Below are positions 18,728 to 25,185 of a stretch of 41,094 bases of DNA, one piece after another. The translations under genes were made by a program, and so were the position numbers. The notes under the pieces are model-generated. The model did not search any database. It was not told the origin of the DNA and saw nothing but the letters and a program-made list of their open reading frames with translations. The first letter of the stretch is position 1; every line of letters starts with the position of its first letter. Source of the stretch: a virus; the IMG/VR virus record IMGVR_UViG_3300024982_000006, positions 1 to 41,094 of that record. One strand, written 5' to 3'.

Positions 18728-19144
18728 TTACAGCGTGAAGATGCCGGATGCATTCCACGTGATCGTGATGTTCCCGCCATTGGGAGTCACCGGAAGCCCG
18801 GTCACACCGGTGTCGATGTAGGCAATCAACGGCCAGGTGGTGTTGGCGCCGGCGTTCTTGCGGTACAGCACGATGGCCTCGCACGTAGCGCCAGTCACGG
18901 CCGTGTAGGTCAGATCGGTACCATCGAATGTTCCCGTCACCTGCGTCTTGGTCAGAATCTCCTGGTCTGTCCCAACCACGCCAGACAGCGAACTGTAGAA
19001 CTGATGCGCGGCGCTGTAGGTGTAGGTGCCGGTGTCGACCAGCGCCGCATAGACGCCGGTTGCTCCTTCGGCGGAATTGAGCAGGTTGTTCGAAGTCCCC
19101 TTGAGGATTTCTTGCTTCCAGAGTGGGTAGAGTGCGTTGGCCAT
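18728..19144 (-). CDS. Small virion structural protein
   Basis: This 138-aa protein starts MANALYPLWKQEILKG after AAGGAG. The opening is a type often seen in small tail-associated phage proteins, and the rest is beta-rich (TWPLIAYIDTGVTGLPVTPNG). It is the middle member of a three-gene run with gaps of 9 nt on each side. Function beyond virion structure cannot be stated. Confidence 0.6.
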   Translation of the reverse strand: MANALYPLWKQEILKGTSNNLLNSAEGATGVYAALVDTGTYTYSAAHQFYSSLSGVVGTDQEILTKTQVTGTFDGTDLTYTAVTGATCEAIVLYRKNAGANTTWPLIAYIDTGVTGLPVTPNGGNITITWNASGIFTL

Positions 19145-19153
19145 GACAGCTCC

Positions 19154-19747
19154 TTACGTGGTGACTTCTTTGGTGACTGAGATAGAGCCGTACATCAACT
19201 GCGTGACGACTCCAGGGGTTGAGACAAGTTCGAGGTCGTAGACCCCAGAGGTCCATGTCAGTGCGGCGGCGTCTGTTGCCGTGATGGCCAGCGTGATGGT
19301 CTTGGCCGAGGCGTCGATGACGATTCCGCCGTTATCGGTGGTCAGGCTCAGAAAAACGGTCCCGCCAACCTTGTCCTTCACAGCCATGCGTGCCGTGTAG
19401 CCGGTCAGGTCGTGCGGCGTGTACCACTGCAGGTATCCGCCACTTGTCCAGGTGCCGTAGTTGCCGGCACTGATCGGGTTGAATTCGATGTGCGTTGTGT
19501 CAACCACTGTCGCGCGCCGGAAGTCAGCGGACTTTGGCGGATTGCTGGCAGCGTTGAGTTCAGTCATGCCAGCCGCATCGACCACCGCCACGCGCCAGCC
19601 ATCGGGAATTCCGTGCACACCCGTGGTGATCCTCACTGGTGCCGTGTTGCTCATGCCCAGGATGGCAGTGAACAGGAATGGCTCGGTCTCCCAGCGCAGC
19701 ACCTTCTCAAAGGTCTTGCCTTGAATGATCTCGATGTCGAGTTCCAT
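19154..19747 (-). CDS. Baseplate/tail protein with BppU-like beta domain
   Basis: This protein of about 197 aa starts at the ATG at 19747, whose A is the last base of the upstream TGA; two in-frame GTGs lie just before it. The C-terminal 85 residues follow the pattern DLTGYTARMAVKDK, then ITATDAAALTWTSGVYDLEL, then GSISVTKEVTT. That pattern is typical of N-terminal baseplate-attachment domains of BppU-like and related receptor-binding complexes. It probably attaches the fibre or small tail proteins to the tail hub. The family assignment is from pattern memory. Confidence 0.6.
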   Translation of the reverse strand: MELDIEIIQGKTFEKVLRWETEPFLFTAILGMSNTAPVRITTGVHGIPDGWRVAVVDAAGMTELNAASNPPKSADFRRATVVDTTHIEFNPISAGNYGTWTSGGYLQWYTPHDLTGYTARMAVKDKVGGTVFLSLTTDNGGIVIDASAKTITLAITATDAAALTWTSGVYDLELVSTPGVVTQLMYGSISVTKEVTT

Positions 19748-20412
19748 CACCACACCGCCTTGTTGTATAGCGGTCGATTGGCTTGCGAACTGCGACGCAC
19801 ATCGGCATCGGGGCGAATGCCAAAGACGCGCGTGAACTCGGCCAGCGCACGGTCTGCCCGATTGGGGTCATAGACCTCTGTATCTGGCCTGCTGTAGTTC
19901 TTGTGCAATGCCCACTGGATCAGATGCCGGTGGTGAATGCGGGCAATTTCTGGCTTGTCCGATTCGCTTGCCATCGGCTTTCGCGGGATCCGGTAACACT
20001 CAATGGTCAGCGTGCCGGCCGTCTCAGGAATGCATCCCATGCGGATGCTTTTGTCCATCTGGATCAGCTCGGTAGGCGTGTCCGTCGTGGTTCTCCAGTC
20101 CGGGAAATTTCGGTCCTGCTCGACCCGATCGGTCAGCGTCATGTGGATGACTTCGCTGCTGCCGGTCTCGGTGAAGTCGGCCCGCGTGATGTCGAGAACG
20201 GTTTCGTGCAGGGGGTAAACGCTGGTGCCGGCCGACACCGAAATCTCGGTGATCGCCGTATTACTGGACTCATGAATCAGGCTGGCGCGGATGGCCGCCT
20301 CTTCTTCGGCTTCGTTGAGCCAATCCGTGACGAGTTCATCGCTGGCCAAAGGCGGAACGGCGGTGTCATCCGCATCCACCCGGTACTTGGCGATCAACTC
20401 TGCGAGAGTCAT
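19747..20412 (-). CDS. Head-tail connector (adaptor) protein
   Basis: This 221-aa protein is mainly helical at both ends, starting MTLAELIAKYRVDADD with WLNEAEEEAAIRASL. The central beta section contains CYRIPRKPM and the C-terminal half holds HHRHLIQWALHKNY. This layout is typical of the adaptor that docks under the portal in podovirus-like phages. It overlaps the upstream gene by ATGA. The adaptor role rests on pattern and on position between capsid and tail genes. Confidence 0.65.
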   Translation of the reverse strand: MTLAELIAKYRVDADDTAVPPLASDELVTDWLNEAEEEAAIRASLIHESSNTAITEISVSAGTSVYPLHETVLDITRADFTETGSSEVIHMTLTDRVEQDRNFPDWRTTTDTPTELIQMDKSIRMGCIPETAGTLTIECYRIPRKPMASESDKPEIARIHHRHLIQWALHKNYSRPDTEVYDPNRADRALAEFTRVFGIRPDADVRRSSQANRPLYNKAVW

Positions 20413-20786
20413 ACGACTCCAAACTGGTCCACCATCACGGTGACTTGTTGACGCAGATCGTTGACACCCTTGCGCTTGTCCAGGCTGGCATTGAAATGGG
20501 TCTTGGCGAATGACGCCAGGGCGTCCTTGCCCATGTTGGCGACGGCATCGCGCATGTTCTGCGCCTCGTCTTCATCCTTGCGTGCCGGCGCAATCTCAAC
20601 TGTCAGGGCGTCAGCATCACCTTGCGTGTACACGTCGGGATGCTTGAGCATCAACTTGGCGATGTTTGCCGGGACCATGCGCGAGTCGCCACGGTCGAAG
20701 TTGATCTTGGTTCCGAACGTGCCATCGGTGTAGCTCGGCCGCACTCCGATGTACTTGACTGGAACAAGGCTGACTGCTTGGTTCAT
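20409..20786 (-). CDS. Small head or head-tail protein
   Basis: This 125-aa protein follows an AGGAA site. Residues 1-55 form a beta domain (VPVKYIGVRPSYTDGTFGT). The C-terminal half is helical and charged, ending KRKGVNDLRQQVTVMVDQFGVV, which resembles short SAP/HeH-like helix-extended-helix ends. It is the first gene after the capsid-region terminator at 20804-20831 and overlaps the connector gene. A head-completion role is inferred. Confidence 0.6.
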   Translation of the reverse strand: MNQAVSLVPVKYIGVRPSYTDGTFGTKINFDRGDSRMVPANIAKLMLKHPDVYTQGDADALTVEIAPARKDEDEAQNMRDAVANMGKDALASFAKTHFNASLDKRKGVNDLRQQVTVMVDQFGVV

Positions 20787-20803
20787 GGTGTTCCTGTGTT
20801 GAC

Positions 20804-20831
20804 AAAAAGGCGGGATGCCGTAGCACCCCGC
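20804..20831 (-). terminator. Rho-independent terminator after the head decoration gene
   Basis: On the minus strand a 9-bp stem (GCGGGGTGC/GCATCCCGC, one G-U) is capped by the stable tetraloop TACG and followed by C and five T. It lies between the decoration-like protein and the connector-region genes. Partial termination here would keep capsid and decoration transcripts more abundant than connector and tail transcripts. Confidence 0.85.
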
Positions 20832-20853
20832 ATGCCTCGTGGCAACTGCCTAG

Positions 20854-21330
20854 TTAGGGCGCACCACCGATGACGCCGTAGACGATCACGTCAACGACAC
20901 CAACCACGGCATTGGTCGCCGCATCCCAGTCCATGACGATGTACATGTCACGAGCCAGGGTGATGGGCGCAACGGCGGTGTTGTCGGCGCGATACCGGCC
21001 AACTGCGTTCAGCACCAGTGAGGCGGTGAAGTAGTCGGCGTCGTCTTGCGTGGTGACACCATCGACAGCGCGCAAACCAACCTTGGCGGTGGTTGCGGCG
21101 GTGAAGGCGTCAGAGACGATCATCAGAGCGTCTTGCACCAGCATGCCGGCAGGCAGGACACCAACGATCAGTTCGTCATTGGCAGTGGGGGCGGCCGCAC
21201 CATCGCCATCTGTCCAGACACCGCTGGAGTTGGTGGTGACGTTGAAGGTCAGCGCGGCCAGATTGCCGTAGGGGGCGCCACCAAACTGCTTTTGGCTGGC
21301 AAGTTTCTTGCGAGTGAAGGTCGTAGCCAT
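20854..21330 (-). CDS. Putative head decoration protein
   Basis: This 158-aa protein has a strong AAGGAGC site. It is Ala/Thr/Val-rich and beta-forming (NDELIVGVLPAGMLVQDALMI), with a C-terminal hydrophobic strand VVGVVDVIVYGVIGG. It sits directly downstream of the major capsid gene and upstream of a strong terminator, so it should be made at capsid-like levels. That fits a stoichiometric head decoration or cement protein; this is inferred from position and composition. Confidence 0.65.
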   Translation of the reverse strand: MATTFTRKKLASQKQFGGAPYGNLAALTFNVTTNSSGVWTDGDGAAAPTANDELIVGVLPAGMLVQDALMIVSDAFTAATTAKVGLRAVDGVTTQDDADYFTASLVLNAVGRYRADNTAVAPITLARDMYIVMDWDAATNAVVGVVDVIVYGVIGGAP

Positions 21331-21361
21331 GTTGGGCTCCTTGAGGTTGTGAGGGTGTATG

Positions 21362-21394
21362 GACGCAGGCCGGTGTTACCCGGCCCGCTGCGTC
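21362..21394 (-). other. Strong hairpin after the major capsid gene
   Basis: The minus strand can form GACGCA(gcg)GGCCGG / CCGGCCTGCGTC around a short loop right after the capsid stop codon. No T-run follows, so it is not a classical terminator. It may stabilise the 3' end of the capsid mRNA or slow readthrough. Confidence 0.5.
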
Positions 21395-21396
21395 AC

Positions 21397-22671
21397 TTAG
21401 GCCAGGCGAACGGCCGTGTCGATCGCCATCACGCCGTAGTCGGTGTATTGGCTGGAGTCGCCGTGGTCGATGAGGAAGCGGATCTTGCTGCGGCCATTGA
21501 TCGCACCCAGCAGGATTTCCAGCTTGTCGCCATGGTCCAGTTCCTTCTCGCTCAGGAAGTACGGCATGCCCGTCTTGGGATGCTTGCCCCAGGCTTCGGC
21601 CAGTGCCTGACCACCCAGCAGAATCGCGCGATCCACTGCGTAGGTGGTGCTGAACGCTGCCGGCACGAGGTCGGTCGAGGTCTCCGTTTCCGTGGTGTAG
21701 CTGGCGCAGTAGCGCAGGCTGTCACCGGCATAGAATCGGATCGGCTTGGGCATCTTCACGATCAGAATGCCGTTCCACAAACCGGCTTCACCGCAGAACA
21801 GCGGATTCATTCCAGCCTGTTGGGCGCGCGCCATCGCGTTCGCCTGCAGCGTGCGGAAACCAGTAGACTGAACGAAGCTGGTGTACTGCTCGCTGGAGAC
21901 CAGCAGAACCCGAACCGGCGCATCGCTGGCCATCTTGTCGCCTTCGAAGACGACCGGAGGAGGCGGCACAGCCATCGAGTCGACCAGCGTGCGAATGCCG
22001 TCAACCACGTCGGCGTTGAGCACGTCAGTGGTGGCGATGCTGATTTCGCTGCCGGCCGCTGCAATGTGCTCGATACCGGAACCCGTGGACATGTAGTGCC
22101 GGTTCTTGGTAGGTGCCTTGACGGTGTTGATCGCGATGGACGCAAAGTCAGCATCGCTTGCCTTCGGTACTGCCCATTCGATGTTGTCGTGGAAGCCACG
22201 GGCGCCGGCCAGGTGCGTCAACACCAGTTGGTCGGACAGACGGCCCATGTAGTTCTCGCCCAGAGCACGGGCCAGCTTGCGCAGCTCATGCGGGGTGCGT
22301 TGCTGCGTCATGGTGTCGCCAGCAGAGATCGGGTAGCGCGCCTGGTTGATGCGCAGACGGTCCTGACTGAACGACATGGAACGACCCAAACCCTCGGCGT
22401 TGTTGGCGCCCATGATGGGTTTTCCGCCCATCGGGTTGATCAGGTCGAAAGTGATTTCGTCACCGGCCATCTTCTGCAGGTCCATGCAGCGCACGATCGG
22501 CATTTCGCTGCTCGACTGTTTGCGGATGGTGGACTCGGCATCAGCCTGTTGCGGGAACTTGCCCGTCAGGCGACCGATGGTCGTATTGCGCTGCATGTTG
22601 GCAGCGAACAACCCAGCGGACTGGATCGTGATGGCCTGCGGCGAACCGTAGGGAAGACTGGTAACAGACAT
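21397..22671 (-). CDS. Major capsid protein, N4-gp56-like family
   Basis: This 424-aa protein starts MSVTSLPYGSPQAITIQSAG after GAAGGAG. The segment around residues 45-85 (SEMPIVRCMDLQKMAGDEIT, then INPMGGKPIMGANNAEG) is characteristic of the N4-gp56-like capsid family. A following conserved block includes INQARYPISAGDTMTQQRT. The length fits the family (about 400 aa). The gene lies between scaffold and decoration genes, as expected. It would form the icosahedral shell in the HK97-like fold assigned to this family. Confidence 0.85.
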   Translation of the reverse strand: MSVTSLPYGSPQAITIQSAGLFAANMQRNTTIGRLTGKFPQQADAESTIRKQSSSEMPIVRCMDLQKMAGDEITFDLINPMGGKPIMGANNAEGLGRSMSFSQDRLRINQARYPISAGDTMTQQRTPHELRKLARALGENYMGRLSDQLVLTHLAGARGFHDNIEWAVPKASDADFASIAINTVKAPTKNRHYMSTGSGIEHIAAAGSEISIATTDVLNADVVDGIRTLVDSMAVPPPPVVFEGDKMASDAPVRVLLVSSEQYTSFVQSTGFRTLQANAMARAQQAGMNPLFCGEAGLWNGILIVKMPKPIRFYAGDSLRYCASYTTETETSTDLVPAAFSTTYAVDRAILLGGQALAEAWGKHPKTGMPYFLSEKELDHGDKLEILLGAINGRSKIRFLIDHGDSSQYTDYGVMAIDTAVRLA

Positions 22672-22727
22672 GGAAATACTCCTTCAATGGGACTTGGCTG
22701 CGCCATCCCGGCGCTGCCGTATAAGGG

Positions 22728-23657
22728 TCAAAGAACCCGGTTCATCAGGGCGTTGATCTGCTCTGGCGTCTTGCCTTCGAACATGCTCAAAATCCCCGTA
22801 CTTGACATATCCAACATCGCCGATGCCTGGTCGGTGTGCGCTGCAGAACCTGCCGGAATCTCCGACAGACTCGTAGGCGGCGCCGACTGAGCCTTGGCAA
22901 TGGCTGCTTGCGCAGCTGCGGCGGCTACCGTTGGCACGGCGGTCGTCGCGAGTTTTGCGGTGGAACTCTTGAAAGTGTCCAGAAGCTCGACCACATCGGC
23001 CGCACTGCCTTGAGCAATCACGTTCCTGATGGCGGAACGCGCAAAGCTGGGCTGCGACTCGATCCAATCGTTCATCTGCTTGCTCTCAACCACTGACTCC
23101 ACATCGGGGTGCGCCTTGTAGATCGTCGAGAAGTGCTCGTCTGCGGCGCTGATCTGCTGCTGTTGCTGGATGGGCTCCACCACAGCGGCCAACTTCGCCT
23201 CAAACTCTGCCTTGATTGCCGCCGTTTCCAGGGCAACCGTCTTCTTGATGCCTTCCTTGATCGCGTCATCCGAGTAGTCACCGAAATCCACGCTGTCAGC
23301 CGCTCTGGCTGGCTCGCCTGGTGCTGCTTGGACCGGAGCACTTTTCAATGCCTCGATCTGCTGCTGCGCCTGCTCTGCGACGGTCTTCCAATGCTTCTCG
23401 GCTTCCCGAGCCTCTGTCAGCTTCTCGAATGGGATGGTGTGAACACCGTCCTTTGCGAGAATCACCGGCTGCGTTTCCGCTGCTGGTGTTGCTTCCACTT
23501 TGGCCTCTGGTTCTGGCTTGACTTCTGCCGCGACGGCGGGCACGTCGCTTTCCGTTTTCACGGTATCGCCCTCTTGCAAGCTCAGCATTTGCATCGCCTG
23601 CGCATCGGTCAACTTGCCATCAACTTGATTGGCCTCGAAAAACTCTTCTATCTTCAT
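22728..23657 (-). CDS. Putative scaffold protein
   Basis: This 309-aa protein starts MKIEEFFEANQVDGKLTDAQ at the ATG at 23657, with AAGGGTGA upstream. A longer reading to 23756 would cover the structured leader and is rejected. It is acidic and helical with Pro/Glu/Ala-rich stretches at 45-70, and has a coiled-coil region (EAEKHWKTVAEQAQQQIEAL). The C-terminal helix MFEGKTPEQINALMNRVL is a plausible capsid-binding end, as in P22-like scaffolds. Position just before the capsid gene supports the call. Confidence 0.75.
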   Translation of the reverse strand: MKIEEFFEANQVDGKLTDAQAMQMLSLQEGDTVKTESDVPAVAAEVKPEPEAKVEATPAAETQPVILAKDGVHTIPFEKLTEAREAEKHWKTVAEQAQQQIEALKSAPVQAAPGEPARAADSVDFGDYSDDAIKEGIKKTVALETAAIKAEFEAKLAAVVEPIQQQQQISAADEHFSTIYKAHPDVESVVESKQMNDWIESQPSFARSAIRNVIAQGSAADVVELLDTFKSSTAKLATTAVPTVAAAAAQAAIAKAQSAPPTSLSEIPAGSAAHTDQASAMLDMSSTGILSMFEGKTPEQINALMNRVL

Positions 23658-23797
23658 GTCATCACCCTTGCCACATGTCGCCGTGGCCGCGTTGAAGGGC
23701 TTGCTCTTACGAGTCAGGGGCCGAAGCCCCGTTCTCTCCGTCTCAGGGAACCCCACTGCTTCACAGCGTTGGGCTCTGCTACCTCTCCCGAGGTTGC
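23658..23797 (-). ncRNA. Structured 5' leader of the scaffold-capsid transcript
   Basis: If transcription starts near 23797 from promoter copy 3, the 140-nt leader holds consecutive hairpins. These are 23794-23781 (5 bp with GGGA, a GNRA loop), 23768-23754 (5 bp), 23751-23731 (7-bp arms with one mismatch), 23730-23717 (GGGGC/GCCCC with TTCG loop) and 23713-23704 (CTC/GAG with GTAA, a GNRA loop). GGGCTT of the fourth hairpin can also pair with AAGCCC at about 23702-23697, giving an alternative fold. The fold was found by eye. A role in mRNA stability or translation control is inferred. Confidence 0.5.
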
Positions 23798-23803
23798 AAG
23801 TGA

Positions 23804-23846
23804 ATCATCCGGCTACTGGCGCGCGCGGACAATCCCTACTGGGGGT
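23804..23846 (-). promoter_or_regulatory. Late-module promoter, copy 3 of 5
   Basis: The box at 23830-23846 differs by one base from copies 1 and 2. The -35-like TTGTCC is at 23832-23827, the spacer is 17 bp and the -10-like GATGAT is at 23809-23804. The predicted start near 23797 falls three bases before the first hairpin of the structured leader. It would drive scaffold, capsid and decoration genes. Confidence 0.6.
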
Positions 23847-23850
23847 CAGC

Positions 23851-24513
23851 TTAGAAGTCGCCCAGCCAGACCCACGTCAGATCAACCGTGCCCGACCAGG
23901 TCTGTGTCGCATCGGCGTCAACGTCGGTTGTCGTTGCGTAGGCCGAATTGAGGTACACCGGTACGGCTGTCGTGTGGCCATCGAGCTGAGCCGAAGCAGC
24001 CAGAACCGGGTTCACAGCGGTGCCAGCGACGTTGATCGTGGCGCTGGATGTGAAAGCGGTAGACGGGGCGATGTCCACCATCCCGCTGGTAAGCGAGACG
24101 TTCGAGGCGGCTGCAGAACCCAGCGACACCGCACCCGTCGCACTGTTCAAAGTGGTCAGAATCGCGCTGGTGGTGGTCTGCGCCAGGCTCGCCACAGTGC
24201 CCAGCAGCAGAATCCGGCCTTCTGGAAAGGTGTAGATCTTGGTGCTCTGGTACTCGGTGCCGTTCACCACGGCTTGCGCGACGTTGGTCAGAGTCAACCG
24301 CGTGGTGCGAATCGACCCGGCGCCGCTCTCTGTGGCCGCGACACCGGTGCCGCTCACAACGCCCACGATCTCCTTGAAGGCGTCAGTATGGTCGCGGTGG
24401 TAGGACGCCATTTCGTCATCGACTTCGCGGATTTGCCCGGCTGCCCAGGTCACCTTGTGGTCTTGACGGTCAGAGGAAAGGCCGCTTGTCACGGCGCGGA
24501 AGAGTTTACCCAT
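23851..24513 (-). CDS. Putative head protein, beta-rich
   Basis: This 220-aa protein starts MGKLFRAVTSGLSSDRQDHK after GGAGATC. An N-terminal helical segment (VDDEMASYHRDHTDAFKEIV) is followed by a Ser/Thr/Ala-rich beta domain with several near-repeats. The two genes between portal and scaffold (this and the next) resemble each other in composition and may be head decoration or fibre proteins. No enzymatic motif is seen. Confidence 0.6.
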   Translation of the reverse strand: MGKLFRAVTSGLSSDRQDHKVTWAAGQIREVDDEMASYHRDHTDAFKEIVGVVSGTGVAATESGAGSIRTTRLTLTNVAQAVVNGTEYQSTKIYTFPEGRILLLGTVASLAQTTTSAILTTLNSATGAVSLGSAAASNVSLTSGMVDIAPSTAFTSSATINVAGTAVNPVLAASAQLDGHTTAVPVYLNSAYATTTDVDADATQTWSGTVDLTWVWLGDF

Positions 24514-24573
24514 GATGGATCTCCATGTTTGGCTATTTAGATACCGTCCGGTTGCGCCACGACCATTCGGTGT

Positions 24574-25185
24574 TTACCCCTGCAGCACGACATGCGTAAT
24601 CACGCCTGACGTGTGGCTGTTGATGTCCACGCGCACCGCGCTGACCGGTGTCGTGTAGCCGCCGTCGGTGCTGGCCGTCTTGCCGGTCAATGCCGACAAA
24701 TTGAAGGCCGGCGAGTTCTCGGTAGGCGGGATGTCGAATGTGTGCTGGCCGTCGAAGTTGCATGAACCACTGACCAGGTACACAGCAGCAGACGCCCCGA
24801 ATGGCAAGCGGGACGGGTCCAGATCGACCCATGGCGTATGTCCTGTTCCAGCCCAGCCGATGTCGAAGGTATCGGCGCCGATGGTTGCCGATGGCGTGGC
24901 ACTGGTCAGCGTCTTGAATGCCTTGGTGCTGGTCACTGTGGCGGAAGTGCCTGGCGCGGCCAGCGTCTCTGTCAGTGCCTCGCCATTGGCCCCGGTTCCG
25001 ACCAGAACAATGGTCTTGGCAGCGTGGTCTGTCACGGAGTCATTGCGGATCGTCACATGGTGCGCGATGCCGTCTGCGGCGCCTGCGGTGGCAATCGTCC
25101 AGGATGCTCCAGTGACGTTGGAAGCGTGGCCAGTCAGCGATGCCGCTGCCAGGGTGAAAGTGGTTCGGGATGGGTAGCGGTTCAT
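24574..25185 (-). CDS. Putative head protein, beta-rich
   Basis: This 203-aa protein starts at the ATG overlapping the portal stop (ATGA). It is Thr/Ala/Gly-rich and predicted all-beta (TFTLAAASLTGHASNVTGASW), with one Cys. Translational coupling to the portal suggests a head role, perhaps a decoration or head-fibre subunit. The family was not recognised. Confidence 0.6.
   Translation of the reverse strand: MNRYPSRTTFTLAAASLTGHASNVTGASWTIATAGAADGIAHHVTIRNDSVTDHAAKTIVLVGTGANGEALTETLAAPGTSATVTSTKAFKTLTSATPSATIGADTFDIGWAGTGHTPWVDLDPSRLPFGASAAVYLVSGSCNFDGQHTFDIPPTENSPAFNLSALTGKTASTDGGYTTPVSAVRVDINSHTSGVITHVVLQG

Noticed and set aside
21046-22890. Plus-strand frame of 614 codons opposite the capsid gene
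   Set aside because: It mirrors the capsid gene and its neighbours, is His/Arg/Gly-rich as expected of an antisense frame in GC-rich DNA, and has no matching SD or known motif.
22728-23756. Longer scaffold reading from 23756
   Set aside because: The extra 33 residues are Arg/Cys-rich and unlike the acidic scaffold, there is no SD at that start, and a strong SD precedes the ATG at 23657.
23700-23797. tRNA gene in the scaffold leader
   Set aside because: Hairpins are present, but there is no acceptor stem, T-loop sequence or anticodon arm in the right spacing.
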